DNA of 12,499 nucleotides from Gemmatimonadota bacterium (GTDB taxonomy: Bacteria > GCA-2686955), in assembly GCA_002686955.1 (NCBI GenBank), contig NYZA01000202.1, positions 1-12,499 on the forward strand, read 5' to 3'. The notes beneath the pieces are model-generated. The model made no database searches. It was given only the letters and a program-made list of their open reading frames with translations, and was not told where the DNA came from. Position 1 is the first letter of the stretch. Every line of letters begins with the position of its first letter. Position numbers and translations under genes: made by a program. This document shows, in pieces, positions 7,227-12,499 of the stretch.

Positions 7227-8355
7227 ATGTCGCAGCATATCCGCTTTGTTGGCCTTGATGTTCACTCTGATGCGATCGCGATAGCAATTGCCGATCCAGG
7301 CGATCCTGGCGATCCAGTGAAGAGCGTCGCGCAGATTCCAAATGACGAGGCGTTGATCAGGAAGTGGATGAAGCGCCTGGGGACGACGCACGATCTTCGG
7401 GTCTGCTACGAGGCTGGCCCGGGCGGCTTTGTTCTGTATTGGCAGCTGACGCGGCTGGGGGTTCCTTGCACGGTGATCGCCCCTACTTTGATACCGAGGA
7501 CGCCCTGGTGATCGGCGCAAGACAGATCGCCGGGATGCCATGATGCTGGCAGATGCTTTACGGTCGAACTCGTTGACACAGTGCTGGATTCCGACAGCGG
7601 AGGAGGAAGCGCTGCGAGATCTGGTTCGCGCCCGTGAGGCGGCAGTCCGCGATCACACGCGTGCACGGCACCGTCTGACCAAGTTCCTACTTCGCCAAGG
7701 ACGGCGCTGCCCCCAGAGCGCTCGCAAGTGGACGACGGGCTGGTGGGCTTGGCTACGTCAACTGAACTTCGAGTATGTCGGGCACACGGAGACCTTCTTG
7801 GACTACGTGCATGAAGTGGAGCATGCTGCTGAACGAATCAAGCGTCTGGAAAGCGCCATCAAGTCGGCCATTGAGCAGGGTCGCGAAGAGATCAAGGAAC
7901 TCGTGGCGGGTTTGTCGAGCCTGCGAGGCGTAGGCCTCATCACCGCGGTGACCTTTGTTGCCGAAGTGGGGACTTTCGAACGATTCGAACACCCGCAGGA
8001 TCTGATGGGGTACGTCGGCGTGATCCCGAGCGAGCACTCCAGCGGCAACCAGATCAAACGAGGCGGAATCACGAAGACCGGCAACGCTCACATTCGGCGC
8101 GTCATCGGGGAGGCAGCCTGGACCTATCGCCATCGGCCAGCGGTGTACGGCGCACTCAAGAGGCGCCAACAGGGCCTCTCCGAGGAGGTCAAGGCAATCG
8201 CATGGCGAGCTCAACACCGCCTCTATCGTCGATACAGGGTGCTCAGCGAAAGGGGCAAGCCGCACCAGGTCGTGGTGACCGCCGTGGGCCGAGAACTACT
8301 GGCCTTCGCTTGGGAGATCGGACACCAAGTCTACAAGGAACAAAGGGCCGCCTGA
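7227..8355 (+). pseudogene. IS110/IS1111-family transposase, broken by a one-base insertion
   Basis: The first part (7227-7511, 94 codons) has the DEDD RuvC-like start FVGLDVHSD with Asp11, and CYEAG with Glu62. It ends early at TGA 7509-7511. Removing one C from the CCC run at 7503-7505 restores a continuous frame through RTPGDRRKTDRRDAMMLAD (third-site aspartates Asp100 and Asp103). This continues into the second part, open from 7540 and ending at 8355. The second part carries the coiled-coil middle and the C-terminal Tnp_2 domain (LRGVGLITAVTFVAEVG, then PSEHSSGNQIKRGGITKTGN with the serine region of the family). The repaired protein would be 375 residues, normal for the family. The start at 7227 has GAAAGGAG upstream. 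The family cuts and joins DNA guided by an element-encoded RNA. A programmed frameshift is possible but is not the norm here; a disabling mutation or a sequencing error is more likely. Confidence 0.88.
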
Positions 8356-8404
8356 GGCACACGCAGCACTATGAACTCACGTCACGAGACAAAGATGTGA
8401 ATCG

Positions 8405-8416
8405 AACCGGCCAGCG
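8405..8416 (+). repeat. Left arm of a 12-bp inverted repeat in the IS right end
   Basis: AACCGGCCAGCG here is the perfect reverse complement of CGCTGGCCGGTT at 8588-8599. Beyond the core, ATCGAA on one side and a CCC on the other also match with a one-base offset, so similarity runs about 20 bases. The arms are 171 nt apart. Confidence 0.6.
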
Positions 8417-8587
8417 AACCCGAAACAAGCGATCCGGAGAGTCCTCGCAGCTCCTATGCGATAGGGCCTTCGCCTCAGCTCGCGTTCCTAGTCAGAGGTA
8501 CCTCCCGACGGATCATGATTGTGCCGGGGGGCGCTGGGCCCCGTTCGCGAATACCAGACTGATCATTCGTCGAAATGCTCTCGGGAA

Positions 8588-8599
8588 CGCTGGCCGGTT
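8588..8599 (-). repeat. Right arm of the 12-bp inverted repeat in the IS right end
   Basis: CGCTGGCCGGTT, partner of 8405-8416. It sits about 75 nt inside the right subterminal repeat. It may close the predicted noncoding RNA or mark an older nested end. Confidence 0.6.
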
Positions 8600-8672
8600 T
8601 CGATTCCGCTCCCTCGCAAGAAATCACCAAATCCGCCCACCACCAAAAAACAAGATCTTTTCGATTGACAGG

Positions 8673-8682
8673 TCGTTACATA
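8673..8682 (-). repeat. Right subterminal inverted repeat of the IS
   Basis: TCGTTACATA is the perfect reverse complement of 7134-7143. Recognisable methyltransferase coding sequence resumes within a few bases (from about 8686), which supports an element boundary here. Confidence 0.75.
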
Positions 8683-8689
8683 CCAGACG

Positions 8690-9966
8690 ATGAGCGATCT
8701 GAGGGAGGCCCGGATCGCGTGCCGGGCTTTGCGCGAGGCCGCTCCCGATCTGCCGCTCTTCGTCTCGCTGACCTTCGAGCGCAAACGACGGGGCTTTTTC
8801 ACCGTCATGGGCGATCCCCTGGTCCCCTCGCTGCTCGAGCTCGCCCGCCAGGGGGCCGATGCGGTCGCGCTCGCGCGGCTGGTCGACGGGCTGCCACACT
8901 ATGCCGCCCAGTCCACCGCGCTGGCCCCGGCCGAGGTCCCCAAGGCCGTCGCCGATCGCTACCGGCTCTATCTGGTGCTCGGAAACTCGCGAAAGCCGGT
9001 CATCACGGGCACCTTCGTTCGTGACGGCTTCGCGCCGATGCAAGCCATGTTGGCGGCGGTTCGAGGTGGGGAGCAGCAGCTCCGCGACCGGCCCCTGGCC
9101 ATCTTCGACTGCTGCCCCAGCCCACCGCTGAAGTGGAGCGACCTGACCTGCCAGGCGCTGATCGACTGCGCCCGAAGCGGCGTGCCCGCAGAGCTCGTGA
9201 GCATGCCGCTCACCGGCGCCACCGCGCCTGTCACCCTGCGCGAGGCGGTGGTCCAGCATGCGGCCGAGAACCTCTCCGGAGTGGTCATCCACCAGCTCGC
9301 GAGCCGGGGCGCCCCGATCGTGTACGGCGGCTCGCCCTCCGCCTTCGACATGCGGCGCGGCACCACGCCGATGGGCGCGATCGAGACCATGATGATCGAC
9401 TCGGCCTATGCGCAGGTCGGCAAGCATCTGGGGCTGCCGACCCATGCGTACATGGGCCTTTCCGACGCCAAATGCCCGGACTACCAGGCCGGGCTCGAGT
9501 CGGGCATCGGCGCGGTGCTGGCCGCGCTCAGCGGCATCAACGTCGTTTCCGGTTCGGGCATGCTCGATTTCGAGATGTGCCAGTCGCTGGAAAAGGTGTT
9601 GCTGGACCACGATGCCTTGGGCATGGCGCACCGCCTGATCCGGGGAATCGAGCGGCGTGAGGGGGACGCGCTGACCCTGATCAGCGAGCTGGTGAATCGG
9701 GGGACTCCCTTCTCTCCCACGACCACACCCGTCGCAACTGGCGGGACGAGCTCGGTGTCGCCTCGCCCCTGATCGATCGCGACACTTACGGAGATTGGGA
9801 GGCCAAGAGAGCTCGATGGGCCCACACCCGCGCCGCCGACGAGATCGCCCGCCGCCTAGAGAAATACGAGGTTCCGCCGCTCGCGCCCGAGGTGGGCGCC
9901 GCCCTCGACGAGATCATGCTCGACGAGCTGAAACGACACGGAATGAGCGAGCTGCCCTCCGGCTGA
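8690..9966 (+). pseudogene. Chimeric, frameshifted methyltransferase: homocysteine-methyltransferase fragment joined to MttB-family (trimethylamine/betaine:corrinoid) domain
   Basis: The open frame 8690-9772 starts inside a domain: MSDLREARIACRALREA and RRGFFTVMGDPLVPSLL, then GADAV, are mid-barrel segments of homocysteine S-methyltransferases (normally preceded by Glu-Thr). At about residue 57 the sequence switches to an MttB-family barrel (ALARLVDGLPHY, then YRLYLVLGNSRKPVITGTF, GATAPVTLREAV, APIVYGGSPSAFDMR, SDAKCPDYQAGLE). MttB-family proteins are near 480-490 residues, so both partners are truncated at the join. At the GGGGG run 9699-9703 one base is missing. Adding a G restores DSLLSHDHTRRNWRDELG and the rest of the MttB C-terminus to the TGA at 9964-9966. 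No in-frame amber codon is present, so this is not a pyrrolysine-type MttB. MttB relatives demethylate quaternary amines onto a corrinoid protein; this copy is almost surely inactive. It begins right beside the IS right end, which may have removed the 5' part. Confidence 0.8.
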
Positions 9967-10097
9967 GCTCGGCCGATCTCCAGCAGGGTCTTCGCAATCT
10001 CGTTCGTGCGTCGTCTTCTCATCGGTTCGAGGATTGTGCGAGGCAGCCGACGAACGGGAAGATCTGGAGACACGCTTGGGGTGGCGGAATCTACTGC

Positions 10098-10123
10098 CTA
10101 GTGTCCCGTTCGGATAGTCCGTT
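10098..10123 (+). repeat. Left terminal inverted repeat of the MITE
   Basis: CTAGTGTCCCGTTCGGATAG followed by TCCGTT. It pairs with 10237-10262 with one mismatch (C versus T, sixth base from the inner end). Confidence 0.85.
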
Positions 10124-10236
10124 ATACGATTCTCGATGGATCGGCGTCGCAATCAAGGCGCAACGACGAAGGCGTAGCAGCGCTACGTCGAGGAGGAAGC
10201 AACGCCGAGTGCGGCGTCGAGACGCGGTAGGTGCGC

Positions 10237-10262
10237 AACGAACTATCCGAACGGGACACTAG
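10237..10262 (-). repeat. Right terminal inverted repeat of the MITE
   Basis: Reverse complement of the left repeat except for one base. It ends in ACACTAG at 10262. Confidence 0.85.
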
Positions 10263-10742
10263 ATTCCAGCCTTCGTCTCGTGCGCTGTATCGTGGAAGAC
10301 AACCACTCCAGGGCGGGATCGGATTGGGGCTTTCAGTGCGCGGCCGGCGGTGGAATCGACGCGATCGATTCCAGGCTCTTCCTCCTGGCCATCAGCTTCG
10401 TTTCTGCGCCAGGCGACGGCGTGCGCGCCGTGCTTGCCATGCCGTACGGCGTCGCTCAGCTCGATCCCGCGGAGATCGGGAAAGAAAGCCCGGGCTCGCG
10501 CGGCCGTCCGGGACTGCACAGGACTGGTGGTATCACGCCCACGGGTCTATCGTCTGGAAGACAGGCTCGCTCGGCTCCGAAGCGAAGAGCCCAATGCGCA
10601 GAGCGGGTTTCTGTTGGTCATGGGAGTCGGACACGTCCTTTTCAAGTGCGAGGTCGTCGGCGTCGCTACTCCCTTCCCCCTCCCCGCCCGCCCTCGGCGA
10701 GCCGCCGCGGTGGAGCGGCCCCGCCGCATACTTGCATCGCCG
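10263..10742. other. About 480 bp with no confident gene
   Basis: Several frames are open, as expected at this GC content, but none has a good start and ribosome-binding site or a clear family match. The most protein-like stretch is plus strand 10280 to about 10490 (RCIVEDN, then LFLLAISFVSAPGDG and LAMPYGVA). It faintly recalls the invasion-associated locus B (IalB) family. The downstream segment around 10525-10670 looks protein-like only in another frame (CTGLVVSRPRVYRLEDRLARL). That pattern would fit a decayed, frameshifted gene, but the match is too weak to name it. Confidence 0.3.
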
Positions 10743-10754
10743 TGCAATTTTCTC

Positions 10755-10782
10755 TTGACCTCCGAGTCGGAGTGGCGATAAT
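10755..10782 (+). promoter_or_regulatory. Sigma70-type promoter of arsR-arsM
   Basis: TTGACC (10755-10760), a 16-nt spacer and GATAAT (10777-10782) are close to the consensus -35 and -10 boxes. The expected transcription start, about 7 nt after the -10 box, falls at the A of the arsR ATG (10789). With no Shine-Dalgarno sequence before that ATG, the mRNA is predicted to be leaderless or nearly so. Confidence 0.7.
10760..10772. promoter_or_regulatory. Candidate ArsR operator in the promoter spacer
   Basis: The perfect interrupted palindrome CTCCGA-G-TCGGAG lies between the -35 and -10 boxes, where a bound repressor would block RNA polymerase. It is nested in a wider inverted pair TGCAATT (10743-10749) / AATTGCA (10780-10786). 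ArsR/SmtB repressors bind such dyads at their own promoters. Which pair is the true operator cannot be decided from sequence. Confidence 0.55.
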
Positions 10783-10788
10783 TGCACC

Positions 10789-11280
10789 ATGGCACAAACG
10801 AGCAAGAGTCTCGCATTCGCCGCCACCCGCTGCAGAGAGCTCGAGCAGCTGCTGGTGCCCGACTTTTTCCGGGCGCTGGCCGATGCGAATCGGCTGGGGA
10901 TCCTCGGCCGGCTCGCCTCCAGCTCCGAGGGCGAGAGCGTGGGCTCCATCGCCCAGTGCTGCCCGGTGGACCTCTCCGTGGTCTCGCGGCATCTGGGCAC
11001 CCTGCGACAAGCCGGGATCGTGGGCTGCGAGAAGCGAGGCAAGCAGGTGATCTACCGGGTGCGAACTCGGTGGCTCGCAGAGACGCTGCGCGGAATGGCG
11101 GACGCGATCGAGGCCTGCTGCCCGGGCGAAGACGCCACCTGCACCTTGCCGGTGAGCGCCGGAGCCGGGGCCACCGGCTCGGACGAAGCCGGTGGCAAGG
11201 AAGGAACCCCCGCTGGGTCCGATACTCACGAGATCAACCAACAAGAAAGGACGCCAAGAGGCGTCGCCCCGAAGGAGTAG
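10789..11280 (+). CDS. arsR: ArsR/SmtB-family metalloregulator
   Basis: A 163-residue protein with a winged-helix DNA-binding domain in residues 20-95 (FFRALADANRLGILGRL, recognition helix around DLSVVSRHLGTLRQAG, wing GKQVIYRV). Two cysteine clusters are seen. Cys57-Cys58 lies just before the recognition helix, near the CxC site of E. coli ArsR. Cys110, Cys111 and Cys118 (CCPGEDATC) resemble the C-terminal CC-x5-C arsenic site of Acidithiobacillus ferrooxidans ArsR. Family members leave DNA when As(III) or a methylated arsenical binds. Residues from about 122 to 163 form a Gly/Ala/Thr-rich tail with no known role. Sitting 3 nt before arsM, it likely represses the operon through the palindrome in its own promoter. 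Confidence 0.93.
   Translation: MAQTSKSLAFAATRCRELEQLLVPDFFRALADANRLGILGRLASSSEGESVGSIAQCCPVDLSVVSRHLGTLRQAGIVGCEKRGKQVIYRVRTRWLAETLRGMADAIEACCPGEDATCTLPVSAGAGATGSDEAGGKEGTPAGSDTHEINQQERTPRGVAPKE
11170..11196 (+). other. Stable hairpin inside the 3' part of arsR
   Basis: Perfect 9-bp stem GCCACCGGC (11170-11178) / GCCGGTGGC (11188-11196) with a 9-nt loop, in the segment encoding the low-complexity ArsR tail. A second perfect stem, GACGCC-AAGA-GGCGTC, lies at 11250-11265, five bases before the arsM ribosome-binding site. They could tune arsM translation or RNA stability, or simply reflect GC-rich coding sequence. Confidence 0.4.
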
Positions 11281-11283
11281 ACG

Positions 11284-12195
11284 ATGTCAGACGCAAGGAA
11301 GATCCGGGAAGAGGTATCCACCGCCTACGCGAAGGCTGTCACCCGGGGCAGCAGCTGCTGCGATTCGGGTGTGACCGCGGAGACGGTCTCCGACCAGGTG
11401 GACGCCGGGGCGCAGGCAGACGACTCTCGCACCCCGCGCCGCACAAAGGGTGTCGCGGCGAGCTTCGCCGGCTACACGGAGGAGGAGCTGGCCGAGCTGC
11501 CCGAGGGTGCGGTGGAGAACTCCTTCGGTTGTGGCAACCCCCTCGCTTTCAGCGAGGTGCGGGAGGGCGACACGGTCGTGGACCTGGGCTCGGGCGCCGG
11601 GATCGACCTCCTGATCGCCGCCCGGGCGGTCGGGCCCGAAGGGCGCGTCATCGGCGTCGACATGACCGACGAGATGATCACCAAGGCCCGCGCACACGTC
11701 GCCGAGGCGGGCGTCACGAATGTCGAGGTGCGCAAGGGCCTCATCGAGGAGCTCCCGATCGAGAGCGGCACAGCGGACTGGGTCATCTCGAACTGCGTCA
11801 TCAACCTCTCCCCCGAGAAGGAGCACGTCTTCGCCGAGATCGCCCGGGTGCTCAAGCCTGGCGGACGCATGCAGGTGTCCGACATCGTCGTGGAGGGCCT
11901 GCCCGACTGGATGCGCGAGAGCGCAGGGCTCTATTCCGCCTGCATCGGCGGGGCGGTCTCCGAGAAGGAGTACCTGGCGGGCCTCTCGTCCGCGGGCCTC
12001 GTCGAGGTGGAAGTGAAAGACCGCCTCGTCTACGAGGCGAGCCAGATCGCCGGCATCGTCGAGTCTGAGCTGCCCGACGCGCTCGAGAAGCTCACGAAGG
12101 ACGGCGTGCCGCTCGGCCGGGAACAGCTGCGGACCCTCGCGGGATCGGTGGAGGGCAAGGTAATGAGCCTCAAGATCGCCGCGCGCAAAGCGTAG
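11284..12195 (+). CDS. arsM: ArsM, arsenite S-adenosylmethionine methyltransferase
   Basis: A 303-residue class I SAM methyltransferase that adds methyl groups to As(III), giving mono-, di- and trimethylated arsenicals. The SAM loop VVDLGSGAGID is at residues 98-108, with acidic VIGVDMTDEM after it. Three cysteines of the ArsM As-binding set are present: Cys83 (FGCGNP), Cys171 (ISNCVINL) and Cys220 (SACIGGA), at the spacing of Cys72/Cys174/Cys224 in the algal enzyme. An extra N-terminal Cys25-Cys26 pair (GSSCCDSG) is also common in bacterial ArsM. The ribosome-binding site GAAGGAG lies at 11271-11277, three nt separate it from arsR, and the two are surely one operon. No arsenite pump, arsenate reductase or arsenical-oxidising enzyme is in view. 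Cytoplasmic; the product is volatile or exported. The 3' end overlaps a convergent gene by 26 nt. Confidence 0.95.
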   Translation: MSDARKIREEVSTAYAKAVTRGSSCCDSGVTAETVSDQVDAGAQADDSRTPRRTKGVAASFAGYTEEELAELPEGAVENSFGCGNPLAFSEVREGDTVVDLGSGAGIDLLIAARAVGPEGRVIGVDMTDEMITKARAHVAEAGVTNVEVRKGLIEELPIESGTADWVISNCVINLSPEKEHVFAEIARVLKPGGRMQVSDIVVEGLPDWMRESAGLYSACIGGAVSEKEYLAGLSSAGLVEVEVKDRLVYEASQIAGIVESELPDALEKLTKDGVPLGREQLRTLAGSVEGKVMSLKIAARKA

Positions 12196-12499
12196 CCTCC
12201 GGGCGTTCCGTGTCCAACACTTCGTCGTTTCCTCTGGTGATCGGCTCCTGGCGCACGCAGTGCGGCCGACTCCTCGTATACCGGATCGACTCGAGCCAGC
12301 CGGCATTGCCCTCTCCGCCGTAGGCTCCCATGTCGTTCCTGGGCTCGTTCGGATACCAGAGCGGCCAGCGGGGGTGCCAGTCGGAGATGCGGTCTTCGAG
12401 CGTGGAATCGCCGGCGTCGACCGAGGGCGATCCAGGACCGAGGAGCCAGGCGAGAGGGCCCACGGAGCGGAAGTCGGGATCGGCGTCGATATTCCCTTC
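12170..12499 (-). CDS. C-terminal end of a beta-helix / choice-of-anchor-type secreted protein (partial)
   Basis: Runs off the right edge; 109 codons visible. The order GNIDADPDF, then LLGPGSPSVDAGDSTLEDR, then DMGAYGG is the typical tail of bacterial parallel beta-helix proteins (the pattern GNI-D-DP-F ... GSPAIDAGD ... D-GAYE). These are large, usually exported proteins of Planctomycetes, Myxococcota, Verrucomicrobia and others. About 40 less conserved residues follow the DMGAYGG motif and overlap the arsM 3' end on the other strand. The N-terminus, signal and any anchor are outside the window. Exact function is unknown. Confidence 0.75.
   Translation of the reverse strand, partial: EGNIDADPDFRSVGPLAWLLGPGSPSVDAGDSTLEDRISDWHPRWPLWYPNEPRNDMGAYGGEGNAGWLESIRYTRSRPHCVRQEPITRGNDEVLDTERPEATLCARRS

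Larger units (their letters stand above)
8356..8672 (+). ncRNA. Candidate seek/bridge RNA region of the IS
   Basis: About 317 nt between the transposase stop and the right inverted repeat contain no convincing gene. In IS1111-group elements this is where the guide (seek/bridge) RNA is encoded. Structure is visible: a 12-bp inverted repeat (8405-8416 and 8588-8599) could close a roughly 195-nt fold, and a GC hairpin lies at 8528-8542 (GGGGC, 5-nt loop, GCCCC). RNA boundaries and target-binding loops cannot be fixed from one copy. Placement rests on family knowledge, and expression is not shown. Confidence 0.45.
7134..8682 (+). mobile_element. IS110-superfamily element, IS1111-like group
   Basis: The element is about 1.55 kb, delimited by a perfect 10-bp inverted repeat (7134-7143 and 8673-8682) around an IS110-type transposase gene (7227-8355). 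Subterminal inverted repeats and a long noncoding segment downstream of the transposase are the hallmarks of the IS1111 group. The plain IS110 group lacks such repeats and has its guide RNA at the left end. Exact tips may extend a few bases outside the repeats, and no target duplication is expected for this family. Only about 83 nt separate the left repeat from the transposase start. That stretch holds two small hairpins: CGAGC-GCAA-GCTCG at 7151-7164, and ACGGTT-AGAG-AACCGT at 7176-7191. The transposase is frameshifted, so this copy is probably not self-mobile. Confidence 0.82.
10098..10262. mobile_element. IS630/mariner-like MITE with 26-bp terminal inverted repeats
   Basis: Bases 10098-10123 and 10237-10262 are inverted copies matching at 25 of 26 positions, the outer 20 perfectly (CTAGTGTCCCGTTCGG and on). 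Both ends sit in CTAG. Read as a TA duplication, the element proper is 10101-10259 (GTGTCCC to GGGACAC, 159 bp). IS630-type elements insert at CTAG and duplicate TA, so this fits a nonautonomous miniature element of that kind. It has no coding capacity. The interior contains a small hairpin at 10173-10187 (CGTAGC-AGC-GCTACG). It lies 131 nt after the methyltransferase pseudogene. Confidence 0.75.

Noticed and set aside
7286-7318. Short GATCC-GGCGATCC tandem repeat in the transposase
   Set aside because: Encodes a brief Asp-Pro-Gly repeat inside the reading frame; too short and imperfect to be a functional repeat or CRISPR.
8624-9631. 335-codon minus-strand open frame opposite the MttB-like sequence
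   Set aside because: His/Gly/Arg-rich mirror frame typical of high-GC DNA; the plus strand carries clear family motifs.
8690-9966. Pyrrolysine-containing MttB
   Set aside because: No in-frame TAG occurs in either segment of the frame, so this is a non-pyrrolysine relative.
10782-12068. 428-codon plus-strand open frame across arsR and arsM
   Set aside because: Arg/Gly-rich off-frame reading of two well-supported genes; no domain.
11287-12306. 339-codon minus-strand open frame opposite arsM
   Set aside because: Mirror frame of a conserved gene; no motif and no ribosome-binding site.
1-12499. CRISPR arrays, tRNA or rRNA genes
   Set aside because: No regularly spaced direct repeats, no cloverleaf with a TTC-arm motif and no rRNA-like conserved stretch were seen on either strand by eye.

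Overview
High-GC bacterial window carrying two unrelated gene blocks joined by an insertion sequence. Gene content (a metallopterin-type ergothioneine pathway, an acyl-CoA dehydrogenase, remnants of MttB-type corrinoid methyltransferase genes, arsR-arsM) suggests an uncultured deltaproteobacterium-like lineage (Myxococcota/Desulfobacterota or similar) from an anoxic or fluctuating habitat. That placement is inference only; no phylogenetic marker is present.

Layout. 162-587 (-): small secreted six-cysteine protein, divergent from the next block. 850-7000 (+): a tight unidirectional cluster. It starts with egtD (histidine trimethyltransferase), overlapped by ATGA with a 1137-residue fusion of a DMSO-reductase-family metallopterin enzyme and a cysteine desulfurase. 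An acyl-CoA dehydrogenase and an AHSA1/SRPBCC protein follow. EgtD plus this fusion matches the third, metallopterin-dependent route to ergothioneine described for Caldithrix abyssi: EgtD makes trimethylhistidine, the desulfurase half takes sulfur from cysteine, and the metallopterin half places it on imidazole C2. No EgtB, EgtC, EgtE or rhodanese-type EanB is visible.

7134-8682: an IS110-superfamily element of IS1111 type, with 10-bp subterminal inverted repeats, a transposase broken by one extra C, and about 317 nt of noncoding right end where the guide (seek/bridge) RNA would lie. 8690-9966: a decayed methyltransferase gene. It is cut at its 5' end next to the IS, built from a homocysteine-methyltransferase piece joined to an MttB-family piece, and broken again by a one-base deletion in a G run. 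10098-10262: a short element with near-perfect 26-bp terminal inverted repeats sitting in a CTAG target with TA duplication, like an IS630/mariner-type MITE. 10263-10742 holds no confident gene.

10743-12195 (+): arsR-arsM, an arsenic-responsive repressor and arsenite S-adenosylmethionine methyltransferase, behind a near-consensus promoter with a palindrome in its spacer and apparently no 5' leader. 12170-12499 (-): the C-terminal end of a secreted beta-helix-type protein that runs off the window and overlaps the arsM 3' end.

The left block looks intact and functional. The middle (7.0-10.3 kb) is a mobile-element-rich scar, and the two sides of the IS do not belong to one interrupted gene, so a rearrangement is likely.
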